Positions 18,375-27,612 of a stretch of 64,000 nucleotides of DNA are shown one piece after another. The DNA lies in NCBI GenBank assembly GCA_965661625.1, contig CBFIEM010000008.1, forward strand, positions 93,555 through 157,554, given 5' to 3'. A program made the position numbers and the translations under genes. Source of the stretch: GCA-2705995 sp965661625. Lineage in GTDB: Bacteria > Bacteroidota > Bacteroidia > Flavobacteriales_G > Salibacteraceae. The first letter of the stretch is position 1. Every line of letters starts with the position of its first letter. The notes beneath the pieces are model-generated. The model did no database searches, had not been told where the DNA came from, and worked only from the letters and a program-made list of their open reading frames with translations.

Positions 18375-18888
18375 GTTTTCTTTGAGTTTGGTTTTGAATG
18401 ATTTTTTCAAGTTTCTGCAATACAACGATTCGCATGCGGTAGTTCATAATCATACCTTGAATAACTCGCTCATCATTTGGGGTAGTAGCCAATGCAAGCT
18501 GCAATTCTTGGTATTGTTGTTCGAGTTTATTTAAATCCTTAAAGGCTGTCTTTACCGGCTGAAGTTTACTTAATCCTTCAGTCTGAAAGTTTTCTTTTTG
18601 TGATTCGATTACTTGCTGGTAATACTGTTCTACCTCCTTGTAGTCAGCAGATATATCCATAAGTGTGAGCTGCTGATTGCCTGAAGGAAGCGCTGAACTT
18701 TTCTTTCCCAAATCAAACGCTACGGCTGTTATCAATAAAACACCAACAACAGCTGCAGCAGCATAATAAAGCCGATGTGTCTTTTTCTTTACTTGCTGTT
18801 GTGCTAAACGTTTTTCAAATCGTTCACGATTATCAATGGGTTCGTCGGCGGTAAATTCATGTTTATTTGCTCTCATCCACTGATCCAT
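18355..18888 (-). CDS. Single-pass membrane protein, probable anti-sigma factor
   Basis: 177 residues. A charged cytoplasmic N-terminus (about 1-38), one membrane helix (YYAAAAVVGVLLITAVAFDL, about 41-60) and a periplasmic helical domain with Gln/Glu-rich heptads. There is no zinc-binding ZAS motif. Position is the main argument: it overlaps the ECF sigma gene upstream by 26 bp and the repeat-protein gene downstream by 20 bp. An anti-sigma role is inferred. Confidence 0.65.
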   Translation of the reverse strand: MDQWMRANKHEFTADEPIDNRERFEKRLAQQQVKKKTHRLYYAAAAVVGVLLITAVAFDLGKKSSALPSGNQQLTLMDISADYKEVEQYYQQVIESQKENFQTEGLSKLQPVKTAFKDLNKLEQQYQELQLALATTPNDERVIQGMIMNYRMRIVVLQKLEKIIQNQTQRKHDKVSA

Positions 18889-19432
18889 GGCTCACCTCCT
18901 TTTTAGATAAAAATTTTAATATATGTTGCTTGGCTCGGGCCAATTGAGATCTTGAAGAAGAAGTCGTAATGTTTAAGTATTCAGCTATTTCATGATGCGT
19001 TAACCCCTCAAACCAAAAAAGTGTAGCGACCGTATGGTATCCTACTGGCATCTGATCCATCGCCAATTTTAAGTTCTGTAGATCTTTTGACGGGTCTATG
19101 TCTGGTGAACTGGCGACTTCGGGAAGGTCAACATCAATTTCTTCATGAATTGCTTGGGTTGATCTCTTGCGTAAAAACTGCAGTGACTCATTTATCACAA
19201 TGCGTTTGAGCCAACCTGAAAATCGACTAGGCTCCTCTAAATCATCAAGGCTTGAATATGCTTTCAAGAATGCTTCATGAACTAATTCTTCGGCATCTTG
19301 AGGGGTATTAACAAGCCTAAACGAGGTTCCATACATAGCAGACCAATGCAAATCGTATAGTTTCATTTGCGCCTTTCTGCTGCACTTGATGGATTGCAGA
19401 ACTAATAATTCGATATGTGAAGTCTCATGCAT
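18863..19432 (-). CDS. ECF-type RNA polymerase sigma factor
   Basis: 189 residues. Region 2 is seen in YGTSFRLVNTPQDAEELVHEAFLKAYSSLDDL and FSGWLKRIVINESLQFLRKR. Region 4 is in LKLAMDQMPVGYHTVATLFWFEGLTHHEIAEYLNITTSSSRSQLARAKQHIL. This is an RpoE-like sigma-70 group IV protein. First gene of a three-gene overlapping operon with a membrane protein and an exported repeat protein; its signal is unknown. Confidence 0.92.
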   Translation of the reverse strand: MHETSHIELLVLQSIKCSRKAQMKLYDLHWSAMYGTSFRLVNTPQDAEELVHEAFLKAYSSLDDLEEPSRFSGWLKRIVINESLQFLRKRSTQAIHEEIDVDLPEVASSPDIDPSKDLQNLKLAMDQMPVGYHTVATLFWFEGLTHHEIAEYLNITTSSSRSQLARAKQHILKFLSKKEVSHGSVDESK

Positions 19433-19559
19433 GAAGTATTACCTCAGAACCCACTATGATTTGCCCATTCAATGTGCTGAATTGGCATGCCTTTTTTACG
19501 CATAGCAGAATTCCTTACTTTGTAAGATGCATATCAATCGGAAACGCTGCGTAACTCAA

Positions 19560-20357
19560 TTACTTTTTGGGAAATTGTTGCTCGAGAAAAGCTAGAGCCC
19601 TGCGATTAAATTCATTTGCCCGTTCAATATTAACCACATGTCCACAACGATCAATAACCTCAATTGCAGTACTGTGGTACCTCTCACAATAGGCTCTTGC
19701 CGGACCCAGAAAAACATGGTCTTGAGCTCCCATTACAACAAGGTAGGGAACATCTAAGTGACGTGATACCAATTGTGCAATTTTCCGTTTTATGTTATGG
19801 GTGATGTAGAGCCAGTTTAAAAACTCGCGTTCGGAAATCTTCCGCGCTTCCCGGATAAAAATTCGTCTTGACGCCGCATGATTTGCCCTGGGTAGCACTA
19901 TCCATGCAAATAAGTCATACAACCTATGAAATGGGATGATTTTAGCAAGAGCTTGGCCCGATTTTACAAGCACATTTAGCTTTGCATTAACTTCAAAAAT
20001 TCCTCCGGCAAGAACTACAGATTTTATGCGTTTGGGGTCCATTTGCTCAATGCAGCGTATAATAACCGAGCCCAACGAAACACCCATAAAGTGTGACTTT
20101 GGTATACTCAGATGATTGAGCAGAACAAGCACGTCGCTAGCGATTAAATCCAAGCTATAATCTTGTTTCTTTGGCCGCTCCTCAAACTTCGATGCCCCAT
20201 GATCGCGAAGGTCTAGCAAAAGCAGGTTAAACCTCGCTTCAAAGGTCTCAACTTGACGCTTCCAGGTCTCCATGCTACCGCCAGCTCCATGGATAAAAAC
20301 CATCCAGTCAGCACTCGGGTCAACAACTTTAGTTCTGTAATGAAGCAATTCTGCCAT
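19560..20357 (-). CDS. Alpha/beta hydrolase
   Basis: 265 residues with a canonical fold: oxyanion-hole segment FIHGAGGSMETW, nucleophile elbow GVSLGS (Ser in MGVSLGSVIIR), an acid-containing VVMGAQDHVFLGP and a C-terminal His in DRCGHVVNIERANEF. The Ser-Asp-His triad is therefore intact. Substrate is unknown. Monocistronic, 63 bp downstream of rpoD with the rpoD terminator between them. Confidence 0.88.
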   Translation of the reverse strand: MAELLHYRTKVVDPSADWMVFIHGAGGSMETWKRQVETFEARFNLLLLDLRDHGASKFEERPKKQDYSLDLIASDVLVLLNHLSIPKSHFMGVSLGSVIIRCIEQMDPKRIKSVVLAGGIFEVNAKLNVLVKSGQALAKIIPFHRLYDLFAWIVLPRANHAASRRIFIREARKISEREFLNWLYITHNIKRKIAQLVSRHLDVPYLVVMGAQDHVFLGPARAYCERYHSTAIEVIDRCGHVVNIERANEFNRRALAFLEQQFPKK

Positions 20358-20386
20358 AATACGCTAACAACTTTCGCCCAGAAAGG

Positions 20387-20415
20387 TTAAAAAAAATCCC
20401 GGATAAACCGGGATT
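20387..20415 (-). terminator. Rho-independent terminator of rpoD
   Basis: An 8-bp GC-rich stem (AATCCCGG / CCGGGATT) with a five-base loop, followed on the minus strand by eight T residues. It ends just downstream of the rpoD stop. Confidence 0.88.
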
Positions 20416-20420
20416 CAATG

Positions 20421-21281
20421 TTATAAGTAATGCTTTAATAAATTGGAGTTTGCTTTTTTTCTTAAGCTTCGAAGTGCCTTTTCGCGAATTTGACGAATTC
20501 GTTCACGGGTTAAACCTAAACTATTGGCAATTTCTTCAAGTGTCATTGGAGTCTCACCATTAAGGCCGAAAGACAACCTTACAACATCTGCTTCGCGAGG
20601 CTTTAGCGAAACCAACACACGCTCTATATCTTTACATAAAGACTCGCGCATCAACTCATCAGATGGATTATTCGAATTCTCGTTGGTTAATACATTTAAC
20701 AAGCTATTTTCTTCTCCTTCAATAAGTGGAGCATCTACACTGACTTGCTTCTGGCTATATGTGAAAAGGTCTGCAACATTATCAGAAGATGATTCCAGCA
20801 AATTCGCAATCTCTTCGTTGGACGGAGCACGCTCGTGTTCTTGTTCAAGTCTAGAGAAGGCGTTTGCAATTTTTTGAATTGCAGACACCTTGTTTAAAGG
20901 TAATCGCACTACGCGCGAATTTTCTGCAATTGCTTGCATAATGCTTTGACGAATCCACCATACAGCATATGATATAAACTTAAAGCCCTTTGTCTCATCG
21001 AAACGCTTTGCTGCTGTAATCAGACCAATGTTCCCTTCAGCAATCAAATCCTCTAATGTTAGACCATGACCTTGATACTGTTTGGCAACAGAAATCACAA
21101 ATCGAAGGTTTGCATTTACCAGACGGTTTAATGCTTCTTCATCTCCTTGTTTTATACGTACCGCTAATGAAACCTCTTCATCTGGGGTTACCATTTCTTC
21201 TTTTGATACGTCGCTTAAATACTTGTCAATGGATTTGCTATCGCGATTGGTGAGCTGCTTAGTGATCTTTAACTGCCGCAT
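20421..21281 (-). CDS. rpoD: Primary RNA polymerase sigma factor (RpoD/SigA type)
   Basis: 286 residues with regions 1.2 (SIDKYLSDVSKEEMVTPDEEV), 2 (LVNANLRFVISVAKQYQGHGL, LEDLIAEGNIGLI, KGFKFISYAVWWIRQSIMQAI), 3 (VSAIQKIANAFSRLE) and 4 (LKPREADVVRLSFGLNGETPMTLEEIANSLGLTRERIRQIREKALRSLRKK). Region 1.1 is absent, as in the Bacteroidota housekeeping sigma that reads the -33/-7 promoter type seen in this window. Strong own promoter and terminator. Confidence 0.96.
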   Translation of the reverse strand: MRQLKITKQLTNRDSKSIDKYLSDVSKEEMVTPDEEVSLAVRIKQGDEEALNRLVNANLRFVISVAKQYQGHGLTLEDLIAEGNIGLITAAKRFDETKGFKFISYAVWWIRQSIMQAIAENSRVVRLPLNKVSAIQKIANAFSRLEQEHERAPSNEEIANLLESSSDNVADLFTYSQKQVSVDAPLIEGEENSLLNVLTNENSNNPSDELMRESLCKDIERVLVSLKPREADVVRLSFGLNGETPMTLEEIANSLGLTRERIRQIREKALRSLRKKANSNLLKHYL

Positions 21282-21380
21282 ATCTTGCTTCTAGGGTTTT
21301 TTGAGTTCGGATTAATTGTTCAATGTACAATTTTTTCAACAAAGCTCAAGTTAATTACTATCGTACCGTTCAACGGGCCG

Positions 21381-21413
21381 CGAAGGTACAACCTTTTTAA
21401 TACTCTTGTCAAA
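21381..21413 (-). promoter_or_regulatory. rpoD promoter
   Basis: On the minus strand TTTGAC (21413-21408) is followed, after 19 bp, by TACCTTCG (21388-21381), one mismatch from TAnnTTTG. This leaves an untranslated leader of about 95 nt before the rpoD ATG. Confidence 0.65.
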
Positions 21414-21424
21414 TAAAAATACAA

Positions 21425-21874
21425 TTAGCCCCGTAGGAGATCTAGGAGATCTGATAGTTCTTCGGCTTGCGTTTCAGAAAGGTTAGTAAAACTGTTCATT
21501 AAGGTGCCGAATTCTGCACCAATTGACGTTAAAAGCTTTAAGCCCTTTTCAGTAATCGCAACCTCCTTCTGTCTCCGATCAATGCTACTAACCGTTCGTT
21601 CTACCAATCCTTTTGTGAGGAGTTTGTCAACCAAGCGTGAAGCATTGGAGTTTTTATCCAACATTCGGTCCATCAAAAGAGATATAGATGCTGGTTCAGG
21701 ATATTGACCTCTAAGAATCCGCAGTACGTTGTACTGTTGCTGAGATATCCCAAACGGCTTTAAGAACTGAAGGTGTTTATCAGCCATCCAGCTGGAAGTA
21801 AATAATAAATTCACTGCCATTTTATGAAATGACGACTCAAATTGCTCTTGCTTTATTTCCGCTTCGATTTTCAC
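21425..21874 (-). CDS. MarR-family transcriptional regulator
   Basis: I prefer the GTG at 21874 (149 residues) because related proteins begin with a KIExxIKQ segment exactly here; the frame stays open to an ATG at 21898. The winged helix is visible: FGISQQQYNVLRILRGQ, ISLLMDRMLDKNSNASRLVDKLLTKGLVERTVSSIDRRQKEVAITEKGLKLL. It probably represses genes for stress or compound resistance. It is divergent from acylphosphatase with about 47 bp between starts. Confidence 0.9.
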   Translation of the reverse strand: MKIEAEIKQEQFESSFHKMAVNLLFTSSWMADKHLQFLKPFGISQQQYNVLRILRGQYPEPASISLLMDRMLDKNSNASRLVDKLLTKGLVERTVSSIDRRQKEVAITEKGLKLLTSIGAEFGTLMNSFTNLSETQAEELSDLLDLLRG

Positions 21875-21921
21875 AATTGCAAATATAGGTACATACATCT
21901 AATTTTGAAGTTATAACTATC

Positions 21922-22212
21922 ATGTTCATGGAAAACACACTTAAACACTACAAAATCACCGTAACGGGTAAGGTTCAGGGAGTCTACTACAGGAAATCTT
22001 GTGAAAAGCAAGCGATTGCATTAGGAATCAAGGGGTATGTAAAAAACCACTACAATGGTGATGTTTACATCGAAGCTGAAGGACCTAAGAATGCCTTAAA
22101 AGACTTTCTAGTTTGGTGCGAAAGCGGCCCCACTAATGCTCGCGTAGATGCGCTGAAAATCAATGAAGACAAGCTTCAACATTACGAGCAATTCATCATT
22201 AGGTACGTGTAA
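21922..22212 (+). CDS. acyP: Acylphosphatase
   Basis: 96 residues. The loop VTGKVQGVYYRKS carries the phosphate-binding arginine (R24), and GYVKNHYNGDVYIEAEG carries the catalytic asparagine (N42). It hydrolyses acyl phosphates such as acetyl phosphate and carbamoyl phosphate. A second in-frame ATG lies at 21928. It overlaps the convergent phosphoesterase gene by 14 bp. Confidence 0.93.
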   Translation: MFMENTLKHYKITVTGKVQGVYYRKSCEKQAIALGIKGYVKNHYNGDVYIEAEGPKNALKDFLVWCESGPTNARVDALKINEDKLQHYEQFIIRYV

Positions 22213-23470
22213 GTTTAAGTACGGTGATTTCTGGAGGTATCCCAACTCTTCCCGGAAAGCCAATGTATCCAAACCCCCTATTCACATATAAATACTTGCC
22301 GTATTCCTCATACAGCCCTGCCCACTTGGGGTACTTGTATTGAACTGGGCTCCATTTAATATCCCCCAACTCAACGCCAAACTGCATGCCGTGAGTGTGA
22401 CCGCTTAAGGTTAAGTCAATGTCTTTGTGTTCCTTTTTTATTTGATGATCCCAGTGGCTAGGATCGTGTGATAAGAGCACTTTCAAGTCAACTGCTGGCA
22501 TTCCAGTTTTTGCTAGACCAACGTCTCCATGTTGAGGAAAAGGAGGAACTCCCCAATTTTCAACTCCTAGAATTCCCAAACGCGCGGCTCCTCTCTCAAT
22601 TAAATCGTGAGAATTCAATAATAGTGTGAAGCCCATCTCGCTGTGAATCTGCTTTAATCGCTCCAAGTTTTCGCGTTTCGCACTTTCAGAAGGCCACTTC
22701 GCATAATCTCCATAATCATGATTCCCCAGAATTGAATACTTGGGTATCTCTGGAGTAATGGCATTAAACAAGCCTACCCAATCCTCAGCTTCTGCCGCAA
22801 AATTATTGACCAAATCGCCCGTAAACACTAAGATGTCTGGTTTCAAACTATTCAACATTTCAATTGCTCGTTCAACCGGTTTTTGGTTATCGAAAAATGA
22901 TCCCAAATGCGCATCACTAATTTGTGCAATAACAAATCCATCCAAATCACTTGGCAACTCTGGGAACTTGATATCACGTTGGATAACACGAAAATCAAAA
23001 CGGCCTTTAATCATACCATATGCCGCACCTATAAACGGCACAGTGGCAGTAATAATACCCACTTGATTCAAAAATCTACTTCGCGATATCGGGGCGGCTT
23101 CCCCCGAAACTGAATCGAGGTTTGGCGTAACCTTTGACACCAACCATTTGCCTAAAAGCAATACATCATCAGCGAATAAGAAAACCGAAAAAACGAGTTT
23201 AGGAAGGTAAAACAGGAGGATTAATCCAAACAAGAAATAAAAGTACTTGTAATTCTTGTAATCCGTCATTGCCTGCGCATTAAACGTGGCAATTAATATC
23301 CAGATAGAAAACAAAATAAAAAGCACCCAATGGCCATGACGAATACCATATACCAGCCATTGTGTTGAAATATTCTCGGTTAATATTCTAAGTCCACGAG
23401 ACGTGTATAAATCGATCAAGAAAAGAAAGACGATAAAAATAAAAACCGGTAAATAAGACATACCCTTCAT
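22199..23470 (-). CDS. Membrane-anchored metallophosphoesterase
   Basis: 423 residues. The first about 110 contain four hydrophobic segments. The calcineurin-like domain has all metal-binding motifs: IAQISDAHLGS, VFTGDLVNN, ILGNHDYGDY, LLSHDP and LSGHTHGMQFG. The overall layout resembles YaeI/YkuE-type membrane phosphoesterases, some of which act on lipid or lipid A-type phosphates. Substrate is not determinable here. Confidence 0.9.
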   Translation of the reverse strand: MKGMSYLPVFIFIVFLFLIDLYTSRGLRILTENISTQWLVYGIRHGHWVLFILFSIWILIATFNAQAMTDYKNYKYFYFLFGLILLFYLPKLVFSVFLFADDVLLLGKWLVSKVTPNLDSVSGEAAPISRSRFLNQVGIITATVPFIGAAYGMIKGRFDFRVIQRDIKFPELPSDLDGFVIAQISDAHLGSFFDNQKPVERAIEMLNSLKPDILVFTGDLVNNFAAEAEDWVGLFNAITPEIPKYSILGNHDYGDYAKWPSESAKRENLERLKQIHSEMGFTLLLNSHDLIERGAARLGILGVENWGVPPFPQHGDVGLAKTGMPAVDLKVLLSHDPSHWDHQIKKEHKDIDLTLSGHTHGMQFGVELGDIKWSPVQYKYPKWAGLYEEYGKYLYVNRGFGYIGFPGRVGIPPEITVLKLTRT

Positions 23471-23503
23471 GATTGTTAAACTTCAGCAGTTACATAACAG
23501 CAG

Positions 23504-24043
23504 TTATGCCTTATTGTTATTGCGCAGCGATTTGTAAATGCGGATGGCAAGCATCAGTGAAATTGCGAAGCCTATTAATCCAAAAATTCCATATATCCAG
23601 TCCGTGGCGCTTTTTAGAATAATCATAAAAACAATCGCAACTAGGAAAATTGTTGCTACTTCATTCCACACACGCAATTGCATCGAGCTCCACTTAAAGA
23701 ACCCTGAAGCAAACTGGTTGTAAATCATTTGATTCATAACATGGTAAACGTATAAAAATCCCACGAACGCTAATTTGACTTGCATAAAACCAAGCTTAAG
23801 GTAACCCGGTGATTCATGGAGCATCCAAAGCCCAAAAACTCCGGCAAGGATAGCGCTGGGCCATGTAATGCCATAAAGCAGCCTTTTCACCATAAGTTGA
23901 AACTGATCAGATAGCACTTCTCTTTTTTCACGTTCTAAATCCTGTGCTTCCCGCCAGTAAATAAAGAGCCTTACGAGGTAGAACAGCCCTGCAAACCAAG
24001 TAACTACAAAAATGAGGTGAAGTGCTTTTAAGTAGAGTATCAC
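23504..24043 (-). CDS. hemJ: Protoporphyrinogen IX oxidase HemJ / CopD-like membrane protein
   Basis: 179 residues, four or five membrane helices. The start MILYLKALHLIFVVTWFAGLFYLVRLF with its conserved histidine and arginine, and LGFMQVKLAFVGFLYVYH, are characteristic of HemJ (formerly CopD-like UPF0093). HemJ oxidises protoporphyrinogen IX in heme synthesis. Other hem genes are not adjacent. Confidence 0.85.
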   Translation of the reverse strand: MILYLKALHLIFVVTWFAGLFYLVRLFIYWREAQDLEREKREVLSDQFQLMVKRLLYGITWPSAILAGVFGLWMLHESPGYLKLGFMQVKLAFVGFLYVYHVMNQMIYNQFASGFFKWSSMQLRVWNEVATIFLVAIVFMIILKSATDWIYGIFGLIGFAISLMLAIRIYKSLRNNNKA

Positions 24044-24142
24044 ATTTAGATTTTGCCCAAAATTAATAAAGTACCTCTTCTTCTGCCTCCTTTATCTCAT
24101 GATTCATAAGAAGCACTAATTTTGTCCTTAGACTTAAATCAT

Positions 24143-24661
24143 ATGCAAAAATCCAAAAAGCCTTCTGAATCAGCTACTACTTCCACCCACATCGTTCTTC
24201 CAAATGATACAAATACATTAGGCAACCTTATGGGTGGTCAATTACTTCACTGGATGGATGCTGCTGCTGCCGTTTGTGCCCACCGGCATGCAGAACGTGT
24301 TGTTGTGACCGCTAGCGTAAATCACGTTGCATTTAACCACCCCATTAAACTAGGCGATTTTGTCACCCTAGAAGCGCGTGTAAGCCGGGCATTTAATTCT
24401 TCTATGGAAGTTTGTATAGATGTTATGGTGGATGACCACAGGACTAAAGAACGCGTGAAATGTAACGATGCTATCTACACCTTTGTAGCGGTAGATCAAT
24501 ATGGGAACACGATTGAGGTTCCAGAAATTGATCCCGAAACACGTGAAGAAAAGGAACGCTTCCAAGCAGCATTAAGAAGAAAACAACTTGCCCTAATTTT
24601 AGCTGGCAAACTCGAACCAAGTGAAGCTTCAGAGCTCAAAGCAATTTTTGATAAGCAATAA
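24143..24661 (+). CDS. Acyl-CoA thioesterase (hotdog fold)
   Basis: 172 residues from ATG 24143; a TTG seven codons upstream is less likely. It contains the acyl-CoA hydrolase block DTNTLGNLMGGQLLHWMDAA (catalytic Asn/Asp region), VVTASVNHVAFNHPIKLGDFVTLEARV and SSMEVCIDV, and a charged C-terminal helix. Family members release CoA from fatty acyl-CoA in the cytoplasm. Confidence 0.92.
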   Translation: MQKSKKPSESATTSTHIVLPNDTNTLGNLMGGQLLHWMDAAAAVCAHRHAERVVVTASVNHVAFNHPIKLGDFVTLEARVSRAFNSSMEVCIDVMVDDHRTKERVKCNDAIYTFVAVDQYGNTIEVPEIDPETREEKERFQAALRRKQLALILAGKLEPSEASELKAIFDKQ

Positions 24662-24670
24662 CATACTAGC

Positions 24671-25174
24671 ATGAGACATTTTTTGGTATTAATCGCAGCA
24701 GCATTTATAATGACAGGTCATGGGCTCGCTCAAAACAACCAGGTAAACGGCTTAAAACACATCAACTTTGGCGTTGGATTTTCTGGGATTGGCATTCCTA
24801 TTTATGGCGGTTTAGAAATTGGCGTAGCTCCTAATATCACATTAGGTTTTGCAGGGTCTTTTCGAACCTTTAATGAATCCTATAGCGGTAAGAAGTACGG
24901 CCATACAGTTATTGGGGCAAGCGTTCTGGCAAACTATTATTTTGATGAAATTGCAGAACTTGATGACCCTTGGGATCTATATGCAGGTCTAAACCTGGGC
25001 TACTTCACGTGGAACTCTCCCTCTGACTATCCAGGAGGCTTTAATAGTGGATTAGGATTAGGAGCACAAGTAGGTGGTAGGTATTTCTTTAACAACACTT
25101 GGGCTGTAAACTTAGAACTAGGAGGAGGGATTGCTGCTTCCGGTGGGAAAATAGGTGCGACTTATCGCTTCTAG
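24671..25174 (+). CDS. Small outer-membrane beta-barrel protein
   Basis: 167 residues with a signal peptide (MRHFLVLIAAAFIMTGHGLA). The mature part has alternating strands rich in Gly and aromatics (FGVGFSGIGIPIYGGLEIGV, YAGLNLGYFTW, AQVGGRYFFNNTWAVNLELGGG) and ends in a terminal aromatic (ATYRF), the usual barrel-assembly signal. It is predicted to be a small barrel of the OmpA/OmpW-like type. Function unknown; 9 bp after the thioesterase gene. Confidence 0.8.
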   Translation: MRHFLVLIAAAFIMTGHGLAQNNQVNGLKHINFGVGFSGIGIPIYGGLEIGVAPNITLGFAGSFRTFNESYSGKKYGHTVIGASVLANYYFDEIAELDDPWDLYAGLNLGYFTWNSPSDYPGGFNSGLGLGAQVGGRYFFNNTWAVNLELGGGIAASGGKIGATYRF

Positions 25175-25176
25175 CG

Positions 25177-27612
25177 CTAAGCGTATGCTAGCTTCATTTT
25201 TTTAACTTGAGCTTCGAGCGATTCTGAAATAAACTTTTCGCGAATTCGATCAACCATAATTGGAAATGCGAATGGAGAAGGCTTTTCAATTTCCATCAAG
25301 CAAACGTCTTGCCCTGATATCCTCACAAGCGCTGATCTGAGTCGCACGAACTCCATTTGGAACTCGAGTGCCTCATCATATGCTTGTTTGTAAAGCAAGT
25401 TGTCGGGCTCGTAATCCCTGAAAACATTGAAGAAGAGTTGAGCACTTGATTGCAAATGTCTATCTGCTTTTTGTTTGCCAGGAAACCCTTTAAAAATAAG
25501 CCCACTTATTCCCGCGATATCCCTAAACCTTCTTCTCGACATTTCAGATGCATTAACACTATTCTGTATATCGTCCATTAGATTTTCGGTTGAAAACAAG
25601 TTGTTGTCAATAAAGTCTCCAATTGGAATGGGTTGGTCAGAAACGAGTTCAAAACCATAATCACTAAATGAAATAGAAAACGAGATTGACCTTAACAAAC
25701 TCATCCTGTAGGCTACTAAGCTTGCAATGCCTTCATGCACAAACCGGCCTTCGAATGGGTACATGCAGCAATGATACCCTTCCTTTGTTTCAAACGTTTC
25801 TATCAAGAATTCATTTTCCAATGGAAGGTGACTACGTTCGCTTTGAAAGAGCAATAGTGGTTGAATAGCCTTTAATTCAGGAACATCCAGGTTATTTTTA
25901 ATGGCATTATGAAGCGACTTTCTAAGTACATGCGCTAAGTTGCTGCTCAATGGCATTCGTCCTCCTTGCCAACTGGGAACCATTGCGGTTTTAGATTTTG
26001 AGCTTCTTACCTGCACTACCATCTCGCGTATCCGGACTAATTCTAAGCACCTTCCGGCAAACCAGAAGGAAGCTCCCGGCTTCAACTTAGCAATGAACCA
26101 CTCCTCGATAGTGCCAATAAAACCACCACTCACAAATTTCACCTTCAGCGCAGCATCTGAAACGATAGTACCTATTTGCAACCGATGTCGCATCGCCACC
26201 TTTCTGCTATTGACTTTATACTTGCCATCGGTTTCAATTTGGACTTTATGGTACTCATCATAACCATTGAGTGAATCTCCGCCAGTAGTAATAAAGTTAA
26301 GGCACCATTGCCATTCTGAGTCAGAAATAGACTCGAAACAATGTGTATTTCTGACAACACTTAAAATCTCATTTGGATAAAATCCACTTGAAACTGCAAC
26401 CGTAACTAAAAACTGAACTAGGGTATCAAAGGACCTCAGGTATGGCGGTCTATCTTCTACATAGTTCAATGCTATTGCATCCCTCAATGCAGCGCCTTCC
26501 AGAAGTTCCAAAGAATGTGTTGGGACGAAATAGATTTTACTTTTCACACCTGGTTTATGGCCGCTCCTTCCGGCTCGTTGTATAAAACGAGCTACCCCTT
26601 TTGGGCTGCCAATTTGAATAATGCGCTCTACGGGTCGAAAATCAACCCCTAAATCCAAGCTAGAGGTGCAAACTACAGCCTTTAACTCTTTTTTGTGTAA
26701 GGCATCTTCTACCCAATCCCTAATGTCCTTAGCTATTGAACCATGATGCATGGCGAGCTGCCCAGCCAGCTCAGGAGCCTCCTCAAGTAATTTCTGATAC
26801 CAAATTTCGCATTGAGCACGTGTATTGGTAAAAATCAATGTTGAATTGCTCTGATTGATAATCGGAACAACCTTTTTTAAGAGCTTTACTCCTAAGTGAC
26901 CACTCCATGGAAATTGCTCAACTTGGTCTGGGAGAATGGTCTCAAGTTCAATCTCCTTTTTAAGTCCACTTTCAATAAATGTCCAATTACCCGACTGGTA
27001 AGTTCCCCCCAAGAGAACACCCAGACTATCGTCCATGTTACCAATGGTAGCAGAAATTCCCCAAATAAGAAGTCTGTGCGCATGCTCCTTCAAAAGCGCC
27101 ATGGCAAGCTCCATTTGGACACCTCTCTTTGTTCCTACAAGTTCGTGCCACTCATCACATACAATGCATCTCAAATTCGAGAATCGTTTCTCATAGCCTT
27201 TTTGAGCAAGCAATAATTGTAAGCTCTCCGGGGTTGTAATAAGCACATCGGGCATATGCTTAGTTTGCTTATTCCGCTCGGCTGTTGCCGTGTCCCCTGA
27301 CCTAATGCCAACCCTCCAATTTAAACCCAAGCCACTTATCATCCGCATTGCTGATAATTCAATTTCTTTTGCCAAGGCCCTAATAGGGGTAATCCAAATC
27401 AATTTCAGACCAGGCTCTTCCTTTTCCTCAAGCGCTTGTGCAAGTATCCCACCAAGCAAGGCATAGGTTTTACCGCTGCCGGTTGGCGCAGTTAAAAGTC
27501 CATTTTCTCCCTTCTCGATAGCATCCCAAGTGTTTTGCTGAAATTCGAAAACATCCCAGTTTTGTTGCTCAAACCAGTTCTGAATAGTCTGTTTGCCGGT
27601 ATGCTTAGCCAT
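25177..27612 (-). CDS. Lhr-like (ligase-associated) DEXH-box DNA helicase
   Basis: 811 residues. Motif I TAPTGSGKTYALLGG (residues about 40-54), Ia LIWITPIRALAKEI, DVLITTPESLQLLLAQ, II CDEWHELVGTKRG, III WGISATIGN, and in the second RecA domain FTNTRAQCEIWYQ, TSSLDLGVDFRP and VI RFIQRAGRSGH. The C-terminal part fits the WH/beta-barrel core of Lhr-type helicases. In many Bacteroidota this helicase is encoded with an ATP-dependent DNA ligase, an exonuclease and a phosphoesterase; none of these is visible here. Confidence 0.92.
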   Translation of the reverse strand: MAKHTGKQTIQNWFEQQNWDVFEFQQNTWDAIEKGENGLLTAPTGSGKTYALLGGILAQALEEKEEPGLKLIWITPIRALAKEIELSAMRMISGLGLNWRVGIRSGDTATAERNKQTKHMPDVLITTPESLQLLLAQKGYEKRFSNLRCIVCDEWHELVGTKRGVQMELAMALLKEHAHRLLIWGISATIGNMDDSLGVLLGGTYQSGNWTFIESGLKKEIELETILPDQVEQFPWSGHLGVKLLKKVVPIINQSNSTLIFTNTRAQCEIWYQKLLEEAPELAGQLAMHHGSIAKDIRDWVEDALHKKELKAVVCTSSLDLGVDFRPVERIIQIGSPKGVARFIQRAGRSGHKPGVKSKIYFVPTHSLELLEGAALRDAIALNYVEDRPPYLRSFDTLVQFLVTVAVSSGFYPNEILSVVRNTHCFESISDSEWQWCLNFITTGGDSLNGYDEYHKVQIETDGKYKVNSRKVAMRHRLQIGTIVSDAALKVKFVSGGFIGTIEEWFIAKLKPGASFWFAGRCLELVRIREMVVQVRSSKSKTAMVPSWQGGRMPLSSNLAHVLRKSLHNAIKNNLDVPELKAIQPLLLFQSERSHLPLENEFLIETFETKEGYHCCMYPFEGRFVHEGIASLVAYRMSLLRSISFSISFSDYGFELVSDQPIPIGDFIDNNLFSTENLMDDIQNSVNASEMSRRRFRDIAGISGLIFKGFPGKQKADRHLQSSAQLFFNVFRDYEPDNLLYKQAYDEALEFQMEFVRLRSALVRISGQDVCLMEIEKPSPFAFPIMVDRIREKFISESLEAQVKKMKLAYA

